Positions 18,041 to 31,949 of a DNA stretch of 64,000 nucleotides are shown here, piece by piece. The stretch lies in contig CM043966.1 in NCBI GenBank assembly GCA_014529385.2, positions 87,510,087-87,574,086 of the forward strand, given 5' to 3'. Position numbers and translations under genes: made by a program. This DNA comes from Adiantum capillus-veneris. Taxonomy: Eukaryota; Streptophyta; Polypodiopsida; Polypodiales; Pteridaceae. The notes beneath the pieces are model-generated. The model searched no databases. It worked only from the letters and a program-made list of their open reading frames with translations, and was not told where the DNA came from. Numbering within the stretch: position 1 is the stretch's first letter; each line of letters starts with the position of its first letter.

Positions 18041-20800
18041 GATCCTTTGGCTTTCTTAGGCTTTTGTTGAGTGTTAGCATCTCAGTGGAGTGTGTATGAT
18101 CACACTCAAAATCAGAGTCAAGGACAATTTGCAGTGCAGAGCAGTTTGCCATCCAGCCTGCTATTGGTTGGCTGTGGATTTTGCTATTGGGAGTCAGTAC
18201 ATTCAAATGTTTGTTGGCCTCCAGTGTTACCATCTTTTGCATGATCCAAAGTTTGGCCTTTAGTGGGTGTTGATCCTCTTGTAGTTGAGCCTGGTGATGG
18301 GGTATCATCGTCATCTTCTCCTCCCTGGTGATGTTAGCCCGCTACTTCATCTTCCTGCTCATCCTCATCCTTATCATAATCCTCATCTTCATTTTTGTGA
18401 TTATTCAAGTAATCAAGGATGTCCTCATTGACCAATGCAGTAGTGTATTCCTTGGTTTTATCTTGCAAATTTGATTGGATGGATTCGATGACTGTTTCTA
18501 GATCATTCAGATTCATAGTTTAATTCCCATTCACATCCACTATCTGGACCAGAGAGTGATAGATATACTTTTTGAGGATGGTTTCTTTCATTAAATGATG
18601 TTTCTGATGAAGGATCTTGTAGTCATTCCTCTTTGCATTTAGCATTGTCTTGAAACGTTCAGCTACCTGTTGAGCAATGTCAACATTTAACTTATCTACT
18701 TTCTTTTGGAGAGTTGCTATCTCTCGATCATATTTATCCTGCTCAACTGTAAATGCAAAATTTGCGTAGTCGATTCAGCTTTCTCTTTTTGGAGTGCTTT
18801 TGCCTCAATTTTGGTGTATTGTAGTTCTTCTTTCAAAGTTTCGAGCTCTGTGCTGGAAACTGAGGCTTGGGCCTCCATCATTTGCCCGATGGAGTTGAGA
18901 TGGTATTTGAGCTAGACTGAATTGCTGATGCACATCCTTGTGTGATGGTCTCGGGGCCAGTCTAGTCATTCTAGTATATTGTCATAGGAAACTCGTAAGG
19001 CAATAGAGCTCTATCTAGTTTTTTCATTACCATCCGCCCCTTCAAAGGTTGCTTCTAAGGGCATTGTAGCCTGTCCAGTCTAACAATGGGCGGTTGTGTT
19101 TGGTCTTTGTCCTGAGCTAGCAAGTGGTGCTACTTGATGCCTAGTTTTTTTCCATCATCTTGTTTGGCATTGGTCTGGGTTGGAACAACACTTGTTGTTT
19201 GGGGTTGATCTCTACCATCTGCTTCCTTAGGCTTGACAGGTTCACTGTTTCGCTCTTTTCCAGTGTCTACTAGAGTGGTAGATGTACTGGCTTGTTTGTG
19301 TGTTCATGCCTGAAATTTCTCCAATAAAGTTGAAGTTTTTGATTTCTTAGGCACTGAGCCTGCACCTATTTTGGGTGTTGATCTCTTAGTACCAGCTATG
19401 GCCTTTCCCTTCCCTTTGCCTTGGTCCTCTGTTTTTGTATCTAATGACAACGTTATGTTGGGTGCCCTCTCATGGGTGCCCTCTCACTTGTTGCTTTGTC
19501 CCAAGCAGTTTGAATGTTGGAATGTGGCTACAGCTTGGTTGAGGGTGCGTCTCTTCCATTTTCACTCTCAAATGAAGGCTGATTGGTCTTTAAGCAAGCA
19601 AAATTTTCCCAGTAGAGGAATTGCCAGACATAACAGGCCTTGAACATGTTTCTTGATTTTGCCTTGGCCGTCTGCTGCATAACACTGGTTTAGAGCACTA
19701 TTGATGCTAGCCTCTAGGTCAAGGATCTTGGCTAGCAGCATGGAAAACAAATTTTTAGAGATATATGTTGTGTTGTTTTTCAAGCTGATTGCTTCGGCAA
19801 TAAACCCATATACTAGTGTGTATTCTAGTGTTGCTATTGGGATGCCCTATGCTCCATGATTCCTCTTCCTTTTGGCATGTTTGTCTTCCTTAAGTACATG
19901 AGCCTGGTGTGGGTTTGGCTGCATCTAGTATCTTGAGGACATGAGCCAGCTCCCTTGTGGTCAGTTCCAATGACACACCATTCACCTGTGTTGTTCCCTT
20001 GCCAACCCTAAATGTGTTGAGAACCTGTTGGGTGATGTTTGCATCAAAAGGCAATCTTGTGGCCTCCACTACTACCTCTAAGCACCACAACTTAAGGAAT
20101 TTTTTGCTCTTTCGCTTAGAGCACATACTTTCCTATTTTGTTGTGTGCTACAACACTAATTGCTTCAGCTATTGACACCAAAAGCGACTCGTTCTATGCA
20201 TACGTTGTGTTATGGTATTATTCATCTGTTCTGACATTTTTCTCTTTCCCATGCACCACTCAGGTGAATAATCCTGTGTAGAGAAAGTGCACTCACTTGT
20301 GAGCGATCCAAAAAAGGAACAACGAGGCATGTCTAGTAGAGAAGTAGCGACAGTTGAGGGATTAGGGGTGAGTGGTGACAAGGTTTGCTATTGTGGTTGT
20401 GAAGTTGTTGAAGGCGAAGGAGTGACCTTTGAGGGATATGATGCAAGTCGCACATGTTCTATGTGTAAAGTGAGGAAGTGCGCACTCGTCTCATTGCTAT
20501 ATGCACACACGCCATGAATGCTCCACTCCTTTCTCGCCTTGGATTTGTGTGCGCATTTGTGTCATTCATGCAGTGGCCGGTCTTGATCATTATTACTAAC
20601 ATGATTCTCTTAATGATTGTGGCATTTATTTCCCTCTGATGACTATTATATGGTACTAGCATTACTAGTATTTCCCTATGGATTTGAATTGGCCTGGCTG
20701 GTTTGTTGCATGTCTGAATTTGGAATGAGTGTTGTTATGCTAGTTGTTGAGTCTAAACTGAAGTTGATGTCGTACAACTAACTATTTTTAACAATTATCG
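18041..20800 (-). pseudogene. Element H 3' accessory region, proximal part
   Basis: This is H sequence between copia-1 and G1. The clearest protein-like segment is 20126-19890, reading KFLKLWCLEVVVEATRL then NGVSLELTTRELAHVLKI, a pattern reminiscent of unnamed plant transposon-associated proteins. Its frame extends upstream to 20381 past a stop at 20169. Further fragments are 19783-19568 (LAKILDLEASINSALNQ) and 18516-18334, a short acidic run (EDEDYDKDEDEQEDE) after a coiled-coil-like start. Many stops are present. It is probably the remains of one long accessory ORF. The family is not recognised. Confidence 0.4.
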
Positions 20801-22537
<1,737 letters not shown>

Positions 22538-22552
22538 TTACCTCTCTCTTGA
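22538..22552 (-). other. G1 polypurine tract
   Basis: Minus-strand TCAAGAGAGAGGTAA abuts the 3' LTR and is identical at 59606-59620 in G3. Confidence 0.75.
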
Positions 22553-22894
22553 AATCATAGTCGTCCTCGACTATGGTGTAGAGAAGATAAAGCAGATTCA
22601 TGAGTCCTTTTCTTAGCGGGTAGAGGATCCCTATGTTACCCTACGACATCATTCCACAATGGATGACTAGTCCATTTGGCGCTTGAGAGCCTGAGGCTGC
22701 TGCAAGCATGTCTGCACATTAGTCCTATCAGTCTTCCATAGTAGAGTGACAAGCTCTACTTGGTGTTTGGGAGACGTCATCTCCGCAAACTTGATCTAAG
22801 CATGCATACTACTTCATTTTTTTTGTGCACAATAAAGAAAAAGAGAGTCTTATAAGACAAAACTTTGTTCAATTTTAACATTTTGTACATTTAC

Positions 22895-23137
22895 TTACTC
22901 TTTGGAAGCATTGTAAGCATTGACAAGGTTTAGGTTATCCTTTAATTGTATGCCTTGCATCCATCTAGCATCTTCAAAAGGATAATTCTTAAACTTAATA
23001 AGATATCTTCGGATAGTCTTACCGCCTCTTAGTACCCTGTCTTCATGTAGGAGAATGGTGGACTTGGGCTGCAGCACCTCCTCTTGGTCCTCGATCTCCG
23101 GTGGGTCTTCAGTAGTTGGTTCTTGAGGTGGCTCTCC
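22895..23137 (-). pseudogene. G1 chromodomain (polyprotein C-terminus)
   Basis: Reading from 23137, the frame gives an EIEDQEEVLQP hinge, then ILLHEDRVLRGG and RRYLIKFKNYPFEDARWM, ending at a stop at 22895. This is a chromodomain-type fold with the YLIKFKNYP core, placing G1 among the chromoviruses, whose chromodomain steers integration to chromatin marks. It is severed from integrase by copia-2 and so is not part of any intact ORF. Confidence 0.85.
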
Positions 23138-23329
23138 TGAAGGAGTACGAGCGGAAGTGCGACGCGAGAGAGAGTGCGAGAAGAAGAGCACGACGATATG
23201 GTGAACTCGCTCTACTGTAATGTGTAGAGCATAGTGAGTTCTTATTAGGTTTTTACAAAAGAATATGTGTACATACCTAGCGGCCCGCCCACTTACCTGG
23301 GCGACCACATTGGGCTTTATACCCCAACA
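23138..23329 (-). repeat. Copia-2 3' LTR
   Basis: 192 bp, TGAAGGAG...CCCCAACA, followed by purine tract complement CCTCCCACTT at 23331-23340. Confidence 0.97.
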
Positions 23330-23418
23330 ACCTCCCACTTAAAGTCCAATGTGGTACTTTAAGTGTGAGAGAAGCTACTATACAAGCTAATATACAAGAG
23401 ATGTAGAGAAGTGATGTA

Positions 23419-26400
23419 CTACCCTACACCTAACTGCTTGCGAAAATGCGCAAAGCTCTCTGAGGGAAGTCCTTTTGTAAGTAGATCAGCAGGATTTTCT
23501 GTGGTGTGAACTTTGACAAGCTGAAGTTGCTTATCCTCGAGCATTTCCCTGATGAAATGATACTTCACATCCACATGCTTTGTCTTTGAGTGATAAACTG
23601 GATTGCGAGCCAATCGTATAGCACTTTGACTATCACAATATAACACAGGCATCTCTTCTTTGATTCCCAAATCTGTTACTAGTCGATTAAGCCAAATTGA
23701 TTCTTTGCATGCCTCTGATGTTGCAACATATTCAGCCTTTGTAGTAGACTGAGTAACACAATCTTGTAATCTAGAACGCCATGATACTGCTCCACCAGCC
23801 AATGTAACGACATACCCTGACGTAGACCTTCGGTTGTCTAAGTCACCTGCATAATCTGAGTCTGTAAAACCCTTTACACTTAGCTCCTGACTCCCATAGC
23901 ATATCCGCATACTCTTTGTAGCTTTCAGGTATCTCAATATTCCTTTCCTGACTCCCATTGCATATCCGCATACTCTTTGTAGCTTTCAGGTATCTCAATA
24001 TTCCTTTCACTGCCTCCCAATGTTTCTTGCCTGGGTTTGACATGTATCGACTTACTACTCCCACTGCAAATGCAATGTCTGGGCGAGTAGAAATCATTGC
24101 ATACATCAAACTACCCACTGCAGACACATATGGAATCTTATCCATTTCAGCCTGTTCTTCCTCAGACACAGGACAATCTTGTTTGCTAAGTTTCACATAT
24201 GGTGGCAATGGAACACTCAGTGCCTTTCCCTTCTCCATATTGAAACATTGCAAAACCTTGTCAATATACTCTGTTTGAGAAAACCAAATCAACTTCTTTG
24301 ATCTGTCTCTCTCAATGTGCATACCAAGTATATGACATGCCTCACCCATGTCTTTCATGTCAAACGATTTTTCCATCTTTGAATTCAAAGCTGAAATTTC
24401 TTCCAAGTGCTTGCCAGCAATCAACATGTCATCCACTTACAAAATAAGGATCAGCCAACTACCATCCTTAGCCTTCTTTGTATATAGACAGTGATCCAAC
24501 TCACTACGTTTGTAGCCTTGAGAAAGCATAAACTTGTGGAATTTATGGTACCATGCCCTCGGTGATTGTTTTAAGCCATAAAGACTCTTTCACAACTGGC
24601 ATACCCAATCTTCCTTGCCTTTCTCAACAAACCCTTCTCGCTGTTGCATGTAAATTTCCACATCTAAATCACCATGCAAGAACGCTGTCTTGACATCCAT
24701 TTGGTGCAACACCAAATCTAATATGGCAACCAATGCAAGAAAGCATCTCAATGTAGTCATTTTGACCACCGGAGAGAAGACTTCATCAAAGTCAATGCCT
24801 TGTTCTTGCTTAAAGCCCTTGGCAACAAGCCTTGCTTTGTACTTTGGTTGACTATCATGAGCGGTGATCTTATACGTGTAAACCCATTTACAAGGTAGAG
24901 ACTTTTTGCCCTGTTGTAATTTAACTAGCTTCCATGTCTTGTTTTTATTGAGAGCTGTCATCTCTGACTGCATGGCCAATTGCCAATTCCCGGAGTCCTT
25001 TATTTGCATTGCTTCCTTGTAACATGAAGGCTCATTGCAATCAGTCAACATGACATAGTTCATAGATGGAACAAACCTATCAGGAGGTCGCGTGACACGT
25101 CCAGATCTACGCACAATAGGTGGCTCAGGCTCAGCCACAACCTGTGGTTCCACTCTATCCTGTCCTTGCTCCTCTTGAGCCCTGACATTTTGTCTTACAC
25201 GTGCAGGTCCATCTTCTTGGAAGACAACTCTTCTAATCTCCTCAACCCTCTCTGGTTTACAATGATATTTGGATTCATTAAAGTGAACATCATTGCTGCG
25301 GACAACCTTTCTGGATTCCGGATCCCAAAGTCTCTACCCCATCTCACCAGAATTACCATAGCCTAGAAAGATGCACTTTCCACTCTTTGGCTCAAGTTTG
25401 TTCCTAAATTCCTTTGGAACATGAGTATATGCCTCACAGCCAAAGACTCTGAGGTGCTTGTATGAGGGCATTTTGCCTGACCATACCATCTCTGGCACTG
25501 AATCCTTCTGCAAAACCTTGCTAGGAGATCTATTTACAAGATGAACAGTTGTTGATACAGCTTCAGCCCAAAACCCATTTGGCAGCTGTGCATTAGACAA
25601 CATACTTCTGACCTTCTCTTGTATGGTCCTATTCATCCTCTCAGCAACACCATTTTGAGGAGGATTGTAAGGAGTAGTAAGTTCACGTTTTATACCTTTT
25701 GACTCACAAAAGTCCTGAATGGCCTTTGAAACATACTCTCCACCATTGTCAGTGCGTAAGCATTTAAGCTTCTTGCCACTCTGATTCTCCACAAGTGTCA
25801 CAAACGTTTTGAAAACACTAAACGCTTCATCCTTGTGCTTGAGAAAGTAAAGCCATACTTTTCTCGAGTAATCATCTATAAATGTCATAAAGTAAGAAGC
25901 TCCCCCTAGAGATAGGTTAGGCATAGGTCCACACAAATCACTATGAACAAGTGCCAACTGTGTATCTCTTCTACGGCTTCTATGCTTATGTGGCAGCTGT
26001 ATTTGTTTACCATACAGACAATGTTCACAGAATTCAAAATCATTAAATGAAAAGCTAGGCAAATAACCAGAACGAGACAAGATTTCCATTCCCTTCTTGG
26101 ACATATGTCCTAACCGGCTATGCCACAAAGAAACATTCGGCTGCTCGGTTACATTGATTACATTTTTAGAGACATTTGATACATAAATCATGTAAAGTCC
26201 TCCAGACTTTACTCCATGTGCTACTGTCATAGAACCCTTGGATATCTTCCACATGTTCTGTCCAAAAGTGGTGACGTAGCCAGCATCATCAAGTAAACCT
26301 GTGTTGATCAAGCTCTTTGTAATTGCAGGAAGATGTCTCACATTCTTCAGCGTGAAAGAAGAGCCATTCTGAAACTTCAATTGAACATCTCCAACACCTA

Positions 26401-27460
26401 AGATCTCACATGTCTGCCCATTGCCTAGCCGAACATGATCTTTAGTGGTCACATAAGAGGTAAACTACTCCTTGTTTGGAGACACATGAAGTGATGCCCC
26501 TGAGTCTATAATCCAGTCACTCAGTGCATTTCCATCAGATGCTGTAAGAAGAGCTGAGTCCATTGTATTCTTCAAGAAGTAGATGTCTCCTAACACTAGA
26601 CTGTCATCTTCTGCAACATTGTTTGTCACATTTATTTCTTGAATCTTCACTGAGGATTTGTTCTTCTCACCATGGTCTTCAGCTTTCTCTTTGCCTTTTT
26701 CTGCTTTCCATTCTCTGCAGTCTCTTTTCATGTGACCCTTCTTGCCACAATGGTAGCATTCTATGTCACTCTTGCCTTTAGCACTGCGGGACTTGCTACG
26801 AGACTGATTCCTCTTTCCACCTTTGTACTTTTCTTTGGTCCTTCCCCTGACAACTAAGGCTGTTCCTTTGCCTTTGTCCATTATCTTTCTATTGGTTTCT
26901 TCAGTAAGTAGACTTCCTTCTACACCTGCTATGTTCAAACCATCTGGAGGTGCAGAATTACTCAAAGCTGTGCGAAAAGTGTCCCAACTTTCCGGCAATG
27001 TGATCAACAGGAACATAGCTCTAACAGGTTCATCAAACTTGACACCTTGAGCTGACAACTGACTATAGATTGTGTTGAATTCATTCAGATGATTGGACAT
27101 AGGTGTCCCTTCTTTCATCTTCAAGTCAACAAGCTTCTTAAGCCAGTATACCTGTGAAGCTGCATTCTGCTTCTCATAAAGATCACTCAGCTTTAACCAT
27201 GCTTGATAAGCCGACATCTCGTCTGCTACATTGAAGTAAACGCTTTCTGCCAAAGTCAGCATAATGGTAGAAAGTGCCAATTCATCCATTTCGTTCCATT
27301 CATCTTCGTCCATATCTTCTGGTTTTATCCCCTTGAGCTTTATAGGTTTTATCTGCTTCTTTTGTACCAACACGTGCCAAATCTGCTTCTTCCACAATGG
27401 GAAATTGGTTCCATCCAGCTTCTTGATATTGTAAAGAGCAGTGTCCTGTGATCCATCCAT
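23419..27460 (-). pseudogene. Copia-2 gag-pol polyprotein, broken
   Basis: The ATG at 27460 opens Gag, which has knuckle CYHCGKKGHMKRDC. Protease (IIDSGASLHVS) is followed by a TAG at 26467-26465, a Trp codon in copia-1. The integrase frame then runs 26452-25334 and carries FIDDYSRK, TDNGGEY and the Gly/Lys-rich C-terminal motif. A TAG at 25336-25334 is shared in position with copia-1. RT has a TGA at 24592-24590, and the Tyr of YVDD is replaced by TAA just before 24436. A 61-bp tandem duplication (23887-23947 and 23948-24008) shifts the frame between RT and RNase H. RNase H itself (23958-23419) is open. Confidence 0.95.
23887..24008. repeat. 61-bp tandem duplication in copia-2
   Basis: CTGACTCCCAT(A/T)GCATATCC and the following text are repeated with a period of 61, creating a +1 shift in the polyprotein. 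Copia-1 has one copy. Confidence 0.9.
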
Positions 27461-28544
27461 AGCTACGCTTCACAGTAGTTTACTTTCCTGGGAAAAATTC
27501 GGCAGAGTTTCCCCTGTAAACTGACCTCTGAACCAATATCAACCTGTCAAATGAACCAAGAAAGCTTCAGATTCTGCAGAAATTTTGGCAGAGTCTCCTT
27601 TGTAAAATGGCTCTGGTGTACTAAAAACAGACCAAAAAACAGCTCAAAAAACCATTGTCTCTCTAACACTGTAAGCTGTGGGTAAACCTGTCCTACACCT
27701 GTACTATCTCTGACTGTCCTGTCACTGTCCTGTAAGCATAGACTGCGACAATGCCTCAACGGCAGTAAAGCAAAGATGCAATCCCAACTGTCTAACTCAC
27801 AGTCAATACATCCTAGCTGCGTATCTAAGGGTGCTCGAGGGATTGCTCCAAGACCTGTATGACCAAAAGGATCTCAACATTCGAGAATCCCCCAGCTCAA
27901 TAAAACCTCACTCGACCCTCAACAAAGGCTACAGTAAATCTGACAATACATAGACTTCCCACAATGTCATACATCCACAAATTTCCCACTGTATGATGTA
28001 ACCGCTGCGGCAGTTGTTTGCTGCGTGACTCACAGCCAGCAAACCCTCAACAGACATACATCATCTCTGACAATACATCCCATGTGGAAGTACCTGCAAT
28101 GTTAGGATGAAATCTGGAATGTCAAGCAACAAACACAAGCTACCTGATGAACTAGTGGATGTCGCCTACAGTCTGTGTGTAGATGCGCCCGTGTCGTATG
28201 TGACACGCCTCCAAGAACTGTGAGCCGTCCTTCGATGTGTAGACAGCCACAAATCAACACTCTGGGAGTGTCGATATCCTTAGCACCTACAGTCGTAGGC
28301 CGAAAACCCCGAATTTGCAGAGTCGGATCTGCACCCGCGTAGACCACGTAGTCGAAAATGGCATGCGCAGACCTTTGTCGAAGCCGAACGGTGGCCGAGA
28401 TGACCTCAGAATGAAATTCTGAGAACACCAAGCCCTTTCGGCTCTCCCACAGGATTTTGGGCCGTGTCTTTGCCTGTCGAATTTCACTCCAATCTGAGAT
28501 GGTGACTTTAGCCTCCTGCAGTGCTGCCCCGAGCCTCGATCTGA
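27461..28544 (-). other. Copia-2 untranslated leader
   Basis: Parallel to 16747-17828 in copia-1, with high identity and no shared coding frame. Confidence 0.6.
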
Positions 28545-28556
28545 GCTCTGATACCA
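28545..28556 (-). other. Copia-2 primer-binding site
   Basis: Minus-strand TGGTATCAGAGC next to the 5' LTR. Confidence 0.95.
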
Positions 28557-28558
28557 GT

Positions 28559-28750
28559 TGAAGGAGTACGAGCGAAAGTGCGACGCGAGAGAGAGTGCGA
28601 GAAGAAGAGCACGAAGATATGGTGATCTCGCTGTATTGTAATGTGTAGAGCATAGTGAGTTCTTATTAGGTTTTTACAAAAGAATATGTGTACATACCTT
28701 GCGGCCCGCCCACTTACCTGGGCGACCACATTGGGCTTTATACCCCAACA
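28559..28750 (-). repeat. Copia-2 5' LTR
   Basis: 192 bp, TG...CA, flanked on the right by the TSD TCTCC. Confidence 0.97.
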
Positions 28751-28755
28751 TCTCC

Positions 28756-31700
28756 TTTGTAAGGCTTTAATAGGCTCACATGGAAAGCATTGTGTATGAG
28801 CCAATGATTGGGCAACTTGAGTTGATAGGCCATCTCATTGATTGGCCTAAGAATCTGGAAGGGACCATAGTACCTTTTTGCTAGTTTAGCATAGTATTTT
28901 TGGTGTCCCGTACGATTCTTGCCCGTCGTGTGCCTTAATTGAGCGTTGGGAAACTTTAATAAGACCCAATCATTTTCTTTAAAGGCTTGGGCTCTTCTGT
29001 GCTTGTCAGCAGCAGCCTTTTGCCTTTGCTGTGAGATAGAGATAGCATCCTTAATATTTTGAAAAGATTTTGTAGGTCTCGGCTATACTCATCTGCAACG
29101 AAGATCTTCCCATGTACCTTAAGTAGCAAGGGAATTTTTTATCTCCCTTCAATTACCTCAAAAGGTGCTTTTCCCATGGAAGTATGTACAGTGTTATTGT
29201 AAGCATACTCCACTAAGGGTAAGTACTTCTCCCATTGGGATCTTTGATCTACTTCTGTTACATAGGCTTTTAGTAGATCGAGAATTGTTAGGTTAGATAT
29301 TTCACTTTGGCCATCCGTTTGTGGATGATAGGCCGAAGATAAGTTTATCCTTGTCCCTAAATTCTCAAAGAGACCCTTCCAGAAATTACTGGTCATTCTA
29401 GGATCTCTATCCGACACTATGGACATTGGCAAGCCATGGTACTTGAAAATTTGTGAAATGAAGAGGGTTGCCATTTGATGGGCTTTGATAGTCTTTTTGA
29501 CAGGTATAAAATGAGCTTGTTTACTGAACCTGTCTACTATCGTCCATATTCCCGTATTCCCATGGATAGACTTAGGCAATCCAAAGATAAAATCCATGGA
29601 TATGCTCTCCCATGGTGAATTAGGGATTGGCAAGGGTTGAAGCAATCCAAATTGCTTCCCTCGATCAAATTTTGTCTTTTGGCATACCACACATTTAGAA
29701 ACATACTCTTGTATGTTCACTTTCATGGTAGGCCAATAGAAATATGTTTCAATTCCCTTAAAGGTAGACTGAATCCCTCTATGCCCCGCATAAGGTGGAG
29801 CATGAGATTCATACATTACTTTCTCACGTAGTGAGTTAGTAACGCATAGTCTATTGCCATAGAGAAGATAACCATCTTGTAAAGTAAATGGTTCTTCTTT
29901 CTTCCTTAATGCAAGGGCTGAAATCACATCTCTAAAATCGGGATCAATAGCATACTCATCTATCATTGAAGATAGATCATTGTGAGTTGCTATGGAAACC
30001 GCATTCACTCTCGGCCGTCTTGAGAGTGCATCAGCTACTTGATTATGCTTGCCAGCAATGTGAGCAATATGAAAATGAAATTGCGAAAGGAAATTTGCCC
30101 ACCTCATTTTTTTGTTGGAGAGCTTGGTCTGCGTCATGAAGTACTTAAGACTTTGGTGATCCGTTTGCAAAATGAAAGGAGTCCCCAATAAATATTGCTT
30201 CCATGAGTCTAAGGCATGTAGAACTGCAAGGAGTTCCTTTTCATATATGCCTATAGCTTGTTCAACAGGGTCGAGCCTTCGACTTTCATAGCCTATGGCG
30301 TGCCCTTCTTGGAGAAAAACAGCTCCAAGGCAATCACCACAAGCATCACATTGGACCTCAAATGGTTTTGAGAGATCCGGTAGCGTAAGCACAGGTTGAG
30401 AGATAAGCTTTTCGAAAGCATTGTTCTCCTTAGCAGACCATGTATACCTAACGCTTTTCTTTGTTAGGTCATGTAATGGTCCCGCAATTTGTGAGAACTT
30501 TTCTATGAAGCGTCTATAGTATGCACACATACCTATAAAGCTTCTTAGTTCATGAAGATTCCTTGGTTTATGCCATCCTTTTATTACCTCTAACTTTGAT
30601 GGATCCATTTGGATGCCATCTTGAGAGATAATGTGACCTAAATACTGAATCTCTTGCCAGAAAAATTCACTTTTTTTCGATTAAATAAAGTTTATTCTCT
30701 CTTAAAACTTGAAATATTACCTGGAGGTGTTGCTTGTGTTCATCTAATGAATTAGAGTAGATGATAATATCATCAAAGAACACTCCAGTGAAGGTTCGAT
30801 GAGGCCTGAACAGCTTCTCCATCAAGCGGTTGAATGTGGCTGGTGCATTGGTCAAGCCAAAAGGCATGACAATGTATTCGTAAAGACCAAATGTGGTGCG
30901 AAATGCGGTCTTTACAATGTCTTGATCAACTATCCTTATTTTATGCTAGCCACTTTTTAGGTCAATCCTACTGAAGTAGGTCGATCCTTGTAGCTTATCA
31001 AATAGGTCTTCTACCCGTGGAACGGGAAACCTATTCTTGATAGTGATCCTATTTAGTGCTCTATAGTCGACACACATACAATATGTGCCATCTTTCTTTT
31101 GCACTAATAGCACAGGTGAGCAAAATGGAGATGAGCTAGGCCTAACCATGCCCTTCTCAACTAACTCATGCACTTGCCGCATAATCTCCTCTTGTTGAGC
31201 TTGGGAAACTCTATAAGGAGGTTTGTTAGGCGGTGAACTTCCTAGAAGAAGTTCAATTGCATGGTCATCATTACCTCGTTTAGGAGGTAGCTCACAAAGG
31301 ATGTCGTCAATAAAGACATCTTGAAACCCCTTGAGAAAATTGGATAACTCTAGTTCCTTTTGGTTGCTTTTATTTTCTTTTGCTAAAGCATTAGGTTCAT
31401 TTTGAGAATCTTTAACAAAAATCATGAACAGGAAAATAGAGCTCTTTATTGACTTGTTGAAAGCTTGTGTATGTACAATGGGGATAGTGTTACCCATTTC
31501 CTTAGCATCTATATACATGTCTTTTTCCCTGAACTTAAAGGAGATTCTCTTTTCAGGGAATTTAACATTGGCAGCCAGGCGATCAAACCATGGTGCCCCT
31601 AGGATTAGATCCTCATGCTTGAGAGGAGAGATAAATAAGTCCTCTTTGTCCACATAGCTTTGGACATGAAGCCTCAATTTCCCGATTAAGGGAGTGACTG

Positions 31701-31923
31701 AAGCTTCTTGCCCCTTGAAAGCGATGTCTGCGGGTAGTACATCTCGCATCTCATAGGCTTGTATGCCTAGCTTGGTGGCCAACTCTATAGATATAAAATT
31801 GTGAGTAGAACCAGGGTCAAAGAGAATAAAAGCATCATGTTCTCTTACCCTTCCCCAAGCATGGCATAGAGGAGATCCTTTGTGGTGAGTTTGGTGAGTC
31901 TCCTCCTCTTGGATTTCAACCAA
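28756..31923 (-). pseudogene. G1 pol: protease, RT, RNase H, integrase
   Basis: Protease carries [11 protein letters not shown] (about 31820) and [10 protein letters not shown] has [32 protein letters not shown] and the catalytic FFDDIIIYS (about 30780). RNase H contains DACGDCLGAVF, YEKELLAVLHAL and TDHQSLKYF. Integrase has HRGIQSTF...CVVCQK zinc-binding residues and the DDE triad region (MDFIFGLPKS, SDRDPRMTSNFW, HPQTDGQSEISN). A TAG at 30948-30946 replaces the Tyr of SGYH in RT. A frame change lies near 30667-30610, and a stop at 29139 follows the integrase core. The tail continues to 28756, where copia-2 interrupts it. Confidence 0.95.
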
Positions 31924-31949
31924 GGTAGCTCTAGGAGGATCTTGGCGGT

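Larger units (their letters stand above)
23138..28750 (-). mobile_element. Ty1/copia element copia-2, complete, inserted in G1
   Basis: This is the same family as copia-1, with 192-bp LTRs at 23138-23329 and 28559-28750 and a perfect TSD TCTCC at 23133-23137 and 28751-28755. The undisturbed target is visible in G3 near 60190-60210, which reads straight through GTGGCTCTCCTTTGTAAG. The LTRs differ at about 6 of 192 sites. PBS, purine tract and gag-pol order match copia-1. Coding lesions are mostly different from those of copia-1. Confidence 0.97.

Noticed and set aside
28102-28804. 183-aa and 98-aa minus ORFs across the copia-2 5' LTR and leader
   Set aside because: They run through LTR, PBS and leader, differ between copia-1 and copia-2, and have no motif. 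Similar LTR-derived ORFs occur at 17793-18314 and 22895-23338, the latter real only in its chromodomain part.
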